Positions 40,864-48,002 of a stretch of 64,000 nucleotides of DNA are shown here, piece by piece. The notes beneath the pieces were generated by a model that saw nothing but the letters and a program-made list of their open reading frames with translations, was not told the origin of the DNA and made no database searches. The stretch covers positions 248,001 through 312,000 of the forward strand of contig OY970245.1 of assembly GCA_963715455.1 (NCBI GenBank), in the 5' to 3' direction. The position numbers were made by a program, and so were the translations under genes. Origin of the DNA: VRUE01 sp963715455 (lineage in GTDB: Bacteria; Actinomycetota; Thermoleophilia; Solirubrobacterales; 70-9). Each line of letters begins with the position of its first letter. Position 1 is the stretch's first letter.

Positions 40864-43421
40864 GCGGCAAGGAGATCAGCCTGATCATCGACGGGCGCGA
40901 GGTGCGCGCCACCGAGGGCGAGATGCTGCACGATGCCGCCAAGCGGGGCGACGTCGAGATCCCGGTCTTCTGTTACGAGCCGAAGCTCGGTGAGCCGGTC
41001 GGCGCCTGCCGCATGTGCCTGGTCGAGGTCGAGGGCATCCCCAAGCTGCAGACCTCCTGCTCGACGCCGGTACGCGACGGCATGGTCGTCCATACGCGCA
41101 CCGACCAGGTCAAGCACGCGCAGAGCGCCGTGGTCGAGTTCCTGCTGGTCAACCACCCGCTCGACTGCCCCGTCTGCGACAAGGGCGGCGAGTGTCCGCT
41201 GCAGGACATTTCGATGGGCTGGGGCCCGGGCAAGAGCCGCATGACTGACCCCAAGCGCCACTTCCAGAAGCCGATCGAGCTCTCGCCGCTGGTCGCGATC
41301 GACCGCGAGCGCTGCATCCTCTGCTACCGCTGCGTGCGCTTCAGCCAGGAGGTGGCCGAGGACGAGCAGCTGCAGCTGCTGGAGCGCGGCGACCGCAGCT
41401 TCGTCGGCACCTTCGACGACCGCCCCTACGTGGCGCCCTTCCACGGCAACATCACCGACCTCTGCCCGGTCGGCGCGCTGACCAGCTACACCTACCGCTT
41501 CCGCGCCAGGCCTTGGGACATCGAGCAGGCCGGCTCGGTCTGCACGCTCTGTCCGAGCCAGTGCAACGTCAGCTTCACCGTGCGCGACGAGCAGGTGAAG
41601 CGGGTGATCGCCCGCGACAACGCCGACGTTGACGACGGTTGGCTCTGCGACCGCGGTCGCTACGGCTTCGAGATGTTCGGCGCTGAGCAGCGGGTGCGCG
41701 GCCCGCACCTGCGCGGCGATGCCGAGGTCGAGTGGCCGGAGGCGATCGCCAAGGCCGCCGCGGCGCTGCAGGCCGCCGGCCCCCAGAGCGCCGCGATCGT
41801 CGGCGACGCCTCCAACGAGGAGGGCTACCTGGTGCAGCGCATCATGCGCGAGGCCCTGGGCTCGCCCCACGTTGACTCGCGCACCTCGCGCGGCCCCGGC
41901 CGCGAGACGCTGGCCCGCCTCGCCGCGCCGCAGATCTCGGCCAAGGTGCGCGACATCGACGACGCCGACGTGATCCTCGTCGTCGGCACCGACCCCCTGC
42001 ACAGCAGCCCGATCCTCGACCTGCGCATCCGCAAGGCGATCCGCCGCAACGGCGCCAGGCTGGCCGTCGCCACCGAGGCGCCGACCGCCCTCGACGGCGG
42101 CACAGTCGCCGTCGCCCGCTATGCCCCCGGCAACGCAACCGCTTTCCTGACCAACCTGACCGCTGCATTGGCCGCCGATGGGCCGATACGTCAAGGTGAC
42201 CTTGACGTATCGGCCCATCGGCAGGGGGAAGTGGCGGAGACGCTGCGCGAGGCCGAGAGCGTCGTCGTCATCTGGGGCGACCGCATCGGCCGCGAGGGCG
42301 AGGAAGCCACGCTTGCCCTGCTCGACCTCGCCGCCACTCTGGACCTGGCCAGCAAGGACGGCTCAGGCCTCCTGGAAATCCCCGAGCTGACCAACGCCCG
42401 CGGCCTGCGCGAGGCCGGCTGCCTCCCCGACGCGGGCCCGGGCCTGATGAATGCTGCATCGAGCACCTCAACGGTGCCAAATGCAGCGCTCGTGGGGAAG
42501 GGGACCGAGGAGATCCGGGCAGCGCTCGAGTCAGGAGAACTGAAGACCCTCCTCCTCTTCGGCGTCGACCCGCTGCGCGACTTTCCGGACACAGCCGCCT
42601 GGGATCGAGCCCTAACAGCAGCCGATCACGTCATCTGCTTCTCGACCTTCGAGAACGCCACCACGGCCAAGGCCAGCGTCGTCTTCCCGCTCGAGACTCA
42701 CGCCGAGAAAGACGGCACCGTGACGCACCCCGACGGCCGCCTCCAGCGCGTCCGCCCCAGCGCCGCACGCCCCGGCGACATCCGCCCCAACTGGGGCGTG
42801 CTCGCCGAGCTGTCGATCGCTCTAGGCCACGACACCGGCATCCACTCCCAGCCCTCAGCCTTCGCCGCCCTTACGGAAGCTGTGCCCTTCTATGCGGGCA
42901 TTACCGACGCCGACATCGGCGGCCGCGGAGTTCGTTGGCAAGAGACTGACGCCGCCTCGCAGCTTCCGCGAGCCGCGGGGGTCGACTCCCCAGGCCCGCT
43001 AGCGCGGGGAGTCCCTGGAGAGCCGACCCCCGCGTCCCGCCAGAGCTCTGAAGGGACGAATGATCCGGGGTCGATCGGAACTCCTCGCGAAGGCGAGCCG
43101 AGCGACCCCGGATCATTCGTCCTCGGTAGCTATCGCGATCTCTGGGCCGGCCCGATCACGGAGCTCAACCCGCCACTTAGGTTCCTGGCCCCACAGCAGC
43201 GTGTTGAGCTTTCAGTTTCCGATGCCGAGCTGCTCGGACTCAAAGCTGGTGAGACCGTGGCGGTCTCGCAGAACGGGACGAGCTTGAGCGCCCGTGTGGC
43301 GATCAAGGAGCGGGTCCCGGAGGGCACCTGCTTCCTGCTCGAGGGCACTGCAGAGTCGAATGCCAACGCCCTGCTCAACGGCAGCCCGGTCAGCGTCAAG
43401 ATCGAGAAGGTCGGCGCCTGA
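40860..43421 (+). CDS. nuoG: NADH-quinone oxidoreductase subunit G, with palindromic inserts
   Basis: 853 residues from a GTG. N-terminal [2Fe-2S] ferredoxin domain (CYEPKLGEPVGACRMC), His-coordinated cluster (DCPVCDKGGECPLQD), two [4Fe-4S] sets (CILCYRCVRF, LCPVGAL), then a molybdopterin-oxidoreductase-like domain with its own four-Cys set (CTLCPSQC...LCDRGR). Carries the chain of clusters from NuoF to NuoI. Two regions are unlike family members: 42174-42222 and about 42874-43122, both made of palindromes and encoding Gly/Pro/Ser-rich stretches. They sit in the Mo-domain part, which no longer binds Mo and may tolerate insertions. Confidence 0.93.
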   Translation: MSGKEISLIIDGREVRATEGEMLHDAAKRGDVEIPVFCYEPKLGEPVGACRMCLVEVEGIPKLQTSCSTPVRDGMVVHTRTDQVKHAQSAVVEFLLVNHPLDCPVCDKGGECPLQDISMGWGPGKSRMTDPKRHFQKPIELSPLVAIDRERCILCYRCVRFSQEVAEDEQLQLLERGDRSFVGTFDDRPYVAPFHGNITDLCPVGALTSYTYRFRARPWDIEQAGSVCTLCPSQCNVSFTVRDEQVKRVIARDNADVDDGWLCDRGRYGFEMFGAEQRVRGPHLRGDAEVEWPEAIAKAAAALQAAGPQSAAIVGDASNEEGYLVQRIMREALGSPHVDSRTSRGPGRETLARLAAPQISAKVRDIDDADVILVVGTDPLHSSPILDLRIRKAIRRNGARLAVATEAPTALDGGTVAVARYAPGNATAFLTNLTAALAADGPIRQGDLDVSAHRQGEVAETLREAESVVVIWGDRIGREGEEATLALLDLAATLDLASKDGSGLLEIPELTNARGLREAGCLPDAGPGLMNAASSTSTVPNAALVGKGTEEIRAALESGELKTLLLFGVDPLRDFPDTAAWDRALTAADHVICFSTFENATTAKASVVFPLETHAEKDGTVTHPDGRLQRVRPSAARPGDIRPNWGVLAELSIALGHDTGIHSQPSAFAALTEAVPFYAGITDADIGGRGVRWQETDAASQLPRAAGVDSPGPLARGVPGEPTPASRQSSEGTNDPGSIGTPREGEPSDPGSFVLGSYRDLWAGPITELNPPLRFLAPQQRVELSVSDAELLGLKAGETVAVSQNGTSLSARVAIKERVPEGTCFLLEGTAESNANALLNGSPVSVKIEKVGA
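42174..42222. repeat. 49-nt near-perfect palindrome inside nuoG
   Basis: Arms of 24 nt (42174-42197 and 42199-42222) are exact reverse complements around one central base (42198). It begins GCCGATGGGCCGATACGTCA and encodes ADGPIRQGDLDVSAH in frame. With a 1-nt centre it would form a cruciform or be processed as two half-hairpins. Confidence 0.92.
42974..43034. repeat. stem-loop element inside nuoG (first of a tandem pair)
   Basis: Perfect outer 11-bp stem CGCGGGGGTCG / CGACCCCCGCG and inner ACTCCCC / GGGGAGT (42985-42991 with 43006-43012), with an asymmetric bulge. It is coding, giving RAAGVDSPGPLARGVPGEPT. A weaker 9-bp repeat CGGAAGCTG / CAGCTTCCG (42874-42968) lies just upstream. Confidence 0.8.
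43054..43122. repeat. stem-loop element inside nuoG (second of a tandem pair)
   Basis: Perfect 20-bp stem GGACGAATGATCCGGGGTCG with its complement at 43103-43122; the loop contains a small hairpin CTCGC-GAAG-GCGAG (43084-43097). Encodes GTNDPGSIGTPREGEPSDPG, clearly foreign to the protein family, just before the C-terminal beta domain. Confidence 0.88.
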
Positions 43422-44419
43422 TGCTGCCGCTCGCCGACACCACGTACGTCGAAGCGACCTGGGTGATGATCGTCAAGAGCCTGGTCATCTTCGCCGTGAT
43501 CTTCGGCATCCTGCCGCTGATGACGGTGCTCGAGCGCAAGCTGATCGGGCGCTTCCAGCACCGCTACGGGCCGAACCGGGTCGGTCCCTTCGGCCTCATG
43601 CAGCCGCTGGCCGACGTCGGCAAGCTGCTCTCCAAGGAGGCCTTCCGGCCGGCCAACGCGATCCCCACCCTGTTCATCCTCGGGCCCTTGCTGCCGGTGC
43701 TCTCCGGCGTGCTCGCCCTGGCGATCATCCCCTGGGGCGACGTGCAGGACGGTGTCGGCCTCTACGGGATCGACGTGCCGATCGGCATCCTCTACTTCTT
43801 CGCCGTCGGCTCGATCGCCTTCTACGGCCTGCTGCTCGGCGGCTGGTCCTCGGGTTCCAAGTACAGCCTGCTGGGCGCGATGCGCGGCGCCGCGCAGCTG
43901 ATCTCCTACGAGGTGGCGATGGGCCTGGCGCTGCTCGGCGTGATCATGATGGGCGGCTCGCTCTCGCTGGTCGACATCGTCCACGCCCAGGGCGCGATGT
44001 GGTTCATCGTCCCCCAGTTCGTCGGCTTCCTGATCTTCATGCTGGCCGGCTTCGCCGAGACCAACCGCACGCCCTTCGACATGCCCGAGGCCGACGCCGA
44101 ACTGGTGCAGGGCTTCATGACCGAGTACGGCGGCATGCGCTTCGGCAGCTTCCTGCTGGTCGAATACATGGAGATCATCGTCGTCTCCGGGGTCGCCGCG
44201 GCGATGTTCCTCGGCGGCTGGATGGGTCCCGGGCCGAGCTTCCTCGACCCGGTCTGGATGCTGGCCAAGATGCTCGGCCTGGTGCTGGTCTTCATCTGGG
44301 TGCGGGCGACGCTGCCGCGCCTGCGCTACGACCAGCTGATGAGCCTCGGCTGGAAGATCCTCTTGCCGCTGGCGACGCTCAACGTGCTGGTCACCGCGGT
44401 TCTGGTGGTGGTCCTGTGA
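43421..44419 (+). CDS. nuoH: NADH-quinone oxidoreductase subunit H
   Basis: 332 residues, eight membrane helices. Signatures: LERKLIGRFQHRYGPNRVGP, the E-rich quinone-site loop FAETNRTPFDMPEADAELVQ, and EYGGMRFGSFLLVEY. It connects the quinone cavity to the proton-pumping arm. The start codon overlaps the nuoG stop by one base. Then follows a 60-bp gap, one of only two in the operon, with a stem-loop. Confidence 0.96.
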   Translation: MLPLADTTYVEATWVMIVKSLVIFAVIFGILPLMTVLERKLIGRFQHRYGPNRVGPFGLMQPLADVGKLLSKEAFRPANAIPTLFILGPLLPVLSGVLALAIIPWGDVQDGVGLYGIDVPIGILYFFAVGSIAFYGLLLGGWSSGSKYSLLGAMRGAAQLISYEVAMGLALLGVIMMGGSLSLVDIVHAQGAMWFIVPQFVGFLIFMLAGFAETNRTPFDMPEADAELVQGFMTEYGGMRFGSFLLVEYMEIIVVSGVAAAMFLGGWMGPGPSFLDPVWMLAKMLGLVLVFIWVRATLPRLRYDQLMSLGWKILLPLATLNVLVTAVLVVVL

Positions 44420-44420
44420 G

Positions 44421-44467
44421 GAGTGGGACGACTTATCCGTCATATGGCCGGAAAACTCGTCCCACTC
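44421..44467 (+). repeat. stem-loop element between nuoH and nuoI (CATATGG-loop type)
   Basis: Perfect 11-bp stem GAGTGGGACGA / TCGTCCCACTC; loop CTTATCCGT, CATATGG, CCGGAAAAC. The loop is close to that at 5170, and the left arm plus loop start (GTGGGACGACTTATCCGTC) is identical to 19 bases of the element at 12332. It lies inside an operon, so full termination would cut off nuoI-N. Confidence 0.88.
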
Positions 44468-44479
44468 GCGAGGTGAACG

Positions 44480-45022
44480 GTGGCTGAGTTCCCATACCTG
44501 AAGGACCAGGACGTGGTCGAGGTGCAGCGTGGGCCGGAGCCGGGCGGCGTCGGCGGCGCCTACCGCGCTTTCGGCGAGACCCTGCGCGGGCTGAAGACGA
44601 CGATGGCGCGGCTGATCGAGGGGCCGCTGACGATCGAGTACCCCGAGGAGAAGACCCCGGTCTACCCGCGCTTCCGCGGCCGCCACAAGCTGCACAAGTT
44701 CGAGGACAGCGGGTTGGAGAAGTGCGTCGGCTGCTCGCTCTGCGCCGCCGCTTGCCCGGCCGACTGCATCCGCGTCGTCGCCGCCGAGAACATTCCCGGC
44801 GACCGGGTCTCCGCCGGCGAGCGCTACGCCGCCGTCTACGAGATCAACCTCTCGCGCTGCATCTTCTGCGGCTACTGCGAGATCGCCTGCCCCTTCGACG
44901 CGATCACCATGGGACACGACTACGAGATGGCCGACTACGACCGCTCGGACCTGATCTTCACCAAGGAGATGCTGCTCGCCGAGCCGATCGAGCGCACTCC
45001 ACTGCGGGCAGAGGGCGAGTAG
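44480..45022 (+). CDS. nuoI: NADH-quinone oxidoreductase subunit I
   Basis: 180 residues from a GTG 12 bases after the stem-loop, with GAGGTGAAC as ribosome site. Two [4Fe-4S] ferredoxin motifs: CVGCSLCAAACPADC and CIFCGYCEIACP. Transfers electrons from NuoG clusters to N2 in NuoB. Its TAG shares one base with the nuoJ GTG. Confidence 0.96.
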   Translation: MAEFPYLKDQDVVEVQRGPEPGGVGGAYRAFGETLRGLKTTMARLIEGPLTIEYPEEKTPVYPRFRGRHKLHKFEDSGLEKCVGCSLCAAACPADCIRVVAAENIPGDRVSAGERYAAVYEINLSRCIFCGYCEIACPFDAITMGHDYEMADYDRSDLIFTKEMLLAEPIERTPLRAEGE

Positions 45023-45636
45023 TGGAAGCGGTGCTCTTCTTCGCGGCGGCCCTCGGCGCCCTGGGCGGCGCCGTCGGCGTCGTCGCCCTGCGCAACCCCT
45101 TCTACGGCGTCCTCGCCCTGATCGTCCACCTCTTCTCGCTCGCCGTCCTCTTCCTGCTGCTCAGCTCGGCCTTCGTCGCCGCCGCCCAGGTAGTGGTCTA
45201 CGCCGGCGCCGTGATGGTCCTCTACGTCTTCGTCGTCGCCTACGTAGGTGGCGACACCGAGTCCGCCTGGGAGCCGATCCCTGGCCAGCGCTTCCTCGCC
45301 CCACTGATCGGTGCCGCCCTCTTCATCGAGCTCTCGGTTGCCGTGCTCGGCTCCTCGCTGCTCGCCCTCGGCACCGAGGGGCCCGACGTACAAGCCGGCT
45401 TCGGAGACCCAGCCGCAATAGGCAAGCTCCTCCTAGAAGACTTCCTGTTGCCTTTCGAGGCCTCTTCCATCCTGCTGCTTCTCGCTGCGGTGGGCGCCGT
45501 CGTGCTTGCCGGTCGCCAGGGCACTTCTGAGCCGAGCAAGGGGGCTCCGGGGGGGTCCTCAGAACACTCAGCACCGCAGGTGCGTTCTGAGGACCCCCCC
45601 GGAGCCCCCACCCCCGCCGGAGGTTCTTCGGCATGA
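45022..45636 (+). CDS. nuoJ: NADH-quinone oxidoreductase subunit J with palindrome-encoded tail
   Basis: 204 residues from the GTG at 45022. Five membrane helices; the conserved Tyr-Ala-Gly-Ala-Val-Met-Val-Leu helix 3 (with its pi-bulge) is in VVYAGAVMVLYVFVVAYV. The last 35 residues (after VVLAGRQG) come from a 70-nt stem-loop and are Gly/Ser/Pro-rich. Overlaps nuoK by four bases. Helps couple quinone reduction to proton movement. Confidence 0.93.
   Translation: MEAVLFFAAALGALGGAVGVVALRNPFYGVLALIVHLFSLAVLFLLLSSAFVAAAQVVVYAGAVMVLYVFVVAYVGGDTESAWEPIPGQRFLAPLIGAALFIELSVAVLGSSLLALGTEGPDVQAGFGDPAAIGKLLLEDFLLPFEASSILLLLAAVGAVVLAGRQGTSEPSKGAPGGSSEHSAPQVRSEDPPGAPTPAGGSSA
45540..45609 (+). repeat. 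dispersed stem-loop element (ACACTCAGC-loop type) inside nuoJ
   Basis: Perfect 26-bp stem (45540-45565 with 45584-45609), starting GGGGGCTCCGGGGGGGTCCT. The 18-nt loop ACTCAGCACCGCAGGTGC follows AAC, giving AACACTCAGCA as in the nuoM copy. It is translated in a different frame from the holB and nuoM copies. Confidence 0.92.
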
Positions 45637-45932
45637 ACATCGAGTGGTACATCGTGCTCTCGAGCCTGCTGTTTGCGACGGGCGCCATGGGGATCTTGAT
45701 CCGACGGAGTCCGATCGTGATCTTGCTCTGTCTGGAGCTGATGTTGAATGCCGGGAACCTGGCGCTGGTTGCGTTCAGTCGCATGGTTGGCAACCAGGAG
45801 GGTCAGGTGTTCGCGATCGTGGTGATGGTCGTGGCCGCGTGCGAGGTTGTGATTGGTCTTGGCCTCATCGTCGCCATCTTTAGGCGGAAGCTGCCGCTTG
45901 ACGTAGACCAGCTGAGGGAGCTGAGAGGTTGA
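45633..45932 (+). CDS. nuoK: NADH-quinone oxidoreductase subunit K
   Basis: 99 residues, three helices, MrpC-like. The proton-path Glu pair is present in LLCLELMLNAGNLAL and MVVAACEVVIGLGL. Overlaps nuoJ and nuoL by four bases each. Antiporter-like small subunit of the membrane arm. Confidence 0.95.
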   Translation: MNIEWYIVLSSLLFATGAMGILIRRSPIVILLCLELMLNAGNLALVAFSRMVGNQEGQVFAIVVMVVAACEVVIGLGLIVAIFRRKLPLDVDQLRELRG

Positions 45933-47938
45933 GTGCTACGGCCTGGGCCTGGCTGGTCCTCTTCTTTCCGCTGCTGGGTTCGATCGTGATTGGGATCGGC
46001 TACAAGGCGATCACAGCCCGCGTCGCCGGCATCATCGGCACGGCGGCGATCGGGCTCGCCTTCGCCTGCGGCATCGCGGCGCTCGTCAGCCTGCTCGGCG
46101 AGCACCCCGAGGCGCGCCACCACGCCTCCTCGCTCTGGGACTACGCCTCGGTCGCCGGCCTCGACATCAAGCTCGGCATCTACCTCGACCCGCTCTCGGC
46201 CTTCATGGTGCTGGTCGTCACCGGGGTCTCGACCCTGATCCACCTCTACTCGTTCGGCTACATGCAGTCCGACGAGGGCTACCACCGCTTCTTCAGCTAC
46301 CTCAACTTCTTTGTCTTCTCGATGCTGCTGCTCGTCCTCGCCGGCAACTTCGTGCTCTTGATCGTCGGCTGGGCCTTCGTCGGCTTCGCCTCCTACGCGC
46401 TGATCAGCTTCTGGTACCGGCGCACGACGGCAACCGGGGCGGGCATGAAGGCCTTCGTGATCAACGTCGTCGGCGACATCGGCCTGGTGCTCGCCGCCTT
46501 CCTCATCTTCCGTGAGCTGGGCACCTTCGAATACGAGGCGGTCTTCACGAAAGCGCCTGAGGTCTTCAGCACCAACGAGTGGACGATCGTCGCGATCTGC
46601 CTGCTGCTCTTGGTCGGCGCCTTCGCCAAGTCGGCGCAGCTGCCCTTCCACACCTGGCTGCCCGATGCGATGGAGGGCCCCACCCCGGTCTCCTCGCTGA
46701 TCCATGCGGCGACGATGGTCACCGCCGGCGTCTACCTGATCGCCCGCGCCCACCCGCTCTTCGACCTGGCGCCGACCGCCGCCGACATCGCCGCCTTCAC
46801 CGGCCTGGCGACGCTGCTCGTCGCCGGCACGATCGCGATCGCGATGACCGACCTGAAGCGGGCGATCGCCTACTCGACGATGAGTCAGATCGGCTACATG
46901 ATCATGGGCGTCTCGATCGGCGCCTTCAGTGCCGGCATGTTCCACCTGATGACCCACGCCTTCTTCAAGGCGCTGCTCTTCATGGCGGCCGGCTCGATCA
47001 TCGCGGCGATGGCCAATCGTCAGGACATCGACCGGATGAGCGGCTTCTGGAAGGCGATGCGCTTCACCTCGCTGATGCTGGTGATCGGCGGCCTGGCCCT
47101 GGCCGCCTTCCCCTTCACCTCGGGCTTCTTCTCCAAGGACTCGATCCTCGATTACGCCACGGCGCGCGGCGGCATGTACGAGTGGATGGCGATCGGCGGC
47201 TACATCGGCGCCTTCCTCACCGCCGTCTACACCTTCCGGCTGATCTTCCGGGTGCTGCCCGGCAAGCCCTGCCCCGAGGCGCAGGAGCTGATCGACAGCG
47301 GCCACCTGCATCACGGCGAGCCGATCAACCCGGCCAACGAAGAGCTGGAGGACCCCGAGGTCGGCTTCCCCGGTGCCCACCACCACATCGCCGAGCAGTC
47401 CAAGCCGATGGCGGTGGCGATGGCCGTGCTCGGCTTCGGGGCGCTGTTCGCCGGCCTGATCCAGGTCCCGGGCGTCGACGACGTGCTCTTCGCCTGGCTG
47501 GAGCCGGTCTTCGCCGACTCGGAGCTGAGCCACATCCACGCCAGCGTCGGTGCCGAGTGGCGCGGCCTGGCGATCGGCGGCGTCATCTCGCTGCTCGGCA
47601 TCGCCACCGCCTATCTGCTCTGGGTGCGGCGACCCGAGCTGCCGGCGCTCTTCCGCCAGCGCTTCCGCCCGGTCTACCTGCTCGCCGCCAACAAGTGGTA
47701 CTTCGACGAGGCGATCGACTTCCTCATCGTCCGCCCGGTGCTGGCGATCGGCCGCTTCGCCAACCGGGTCTTCGAGCGCTTCGTCGTCGATGGGCTCGTC
47801 ACCGGCACCGAGGACGTGGTCGGCGCCAGCGGCCGCGTCGTGCGCATTGTGCAGAGCGGCTTCGTGCGCGGCTACGCGCTGCTGCTGATCGCCGGCTTCG
47901 CCGGACTCGCCCTCTACTTCCTGCTGAGCAGCCAATGA
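45929..47938 (+). CDS. nuoL: NADH-quinone oxidoreductase subunit L
   Basis: 669 residues from a TTG at 45929 that overlaps the nuoK stop; GAGAGG is the ribosome site. About 14 antiporter-like helices plus the C-terminal lateral helix. Key residues: WAFVGFASYALISFWY, the pumping Lys in AFAKSAQLPFHTWLPDAMEG, and TPVSSLIHAATMVTAGVYL. Distal proton pump of complex I. Followed by a 64-bp gap with a stem-loop. Confidence 0.96.
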   Translation: MSATAWAWLVLFFPLLGSIVIGIGYKAITARVAGIIGTAAIGLAFACGIAALVSLLGEHPEARHHASSLWDYASVAGLDIKLGIYLDPLSAFMVLVVTGVSTLIHLYSFGYMQSDEGYHRFFSYLNFFVFSMLLLVLAGNFVLLIVGWAFVGFASYALISFWYRRTTATGAGMKAFVINVVGDIGLVLAAFLIFRELGTFEYEAVFTKAPEVFSTNEWTIVAICLLLLVGAFAKSAQLPFHTWLPDAMEGPTPVSSLIHAATMVTAGVYLIARAHPLFDLAPTAADIAAFTGLATLLVAGTIAIAMTDLKRAIAYSTMSQIGYMIMGVSIGAFSAGMFHLMTHAFFKALLFMAAGSIIAAMANRQDIDRMSGFWKAMRFTSLMLVIGGLALAAFPFTSGFFSKDSILDYATARGGMYEWMAIGGYIGAFLTAVYTFRLIFRVLPGKPCPEAQELIDSGHLHHGEPINPANEELEDPEVGFPGAHHHIAEQSKPMAVAMAVLGFGALFAGLIQVPGVDDVLFAWLEPVFADSELSHIHASVGAEWRGLAIGGVISLLGIATAYLLWVRRPELPALFRQRFRPVYLLAANKWYFDEAIDFLIVRPVLAIGRFANRVFERFVVDGLVTGTEDVVGASGRVVRIVQSGFVRGYALLLIAGFAGLALYFLLSSQ

Positions 47939-47939
47939 G

Positions 47940-47990
47940 CGCGAAACTCGCAAGCGTGCATCTCTGGTTCTTCGCGCCGCGAGTTTCGCG
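47940..47990 (+). repeat. stem-loop element between nuoL and nuoM (CGCGAAAC-stem type)
   Basis: Perfect 12-bp stem CGCGAAACTCGC / GCGAGTTTCGCG around a 27-nt loop (AAGCGTGCATCTCTGGTTCT and seven more). The stem resembles that at 35547. It begins two bases after the nuoL stop and ends 12 bases before the nuoM start. Confidence 0.87.
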
Positions 47991-48002
47991 GGAGACGATG
48001 TG

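Noticed and set aside
44421..47990. Stem-loops in the nuo operon as plain Rho-independent terminators
   Set aside because: No U-tracts follow and essential co-transcribed subunits lie downstream. Partial attenuation remains possible.
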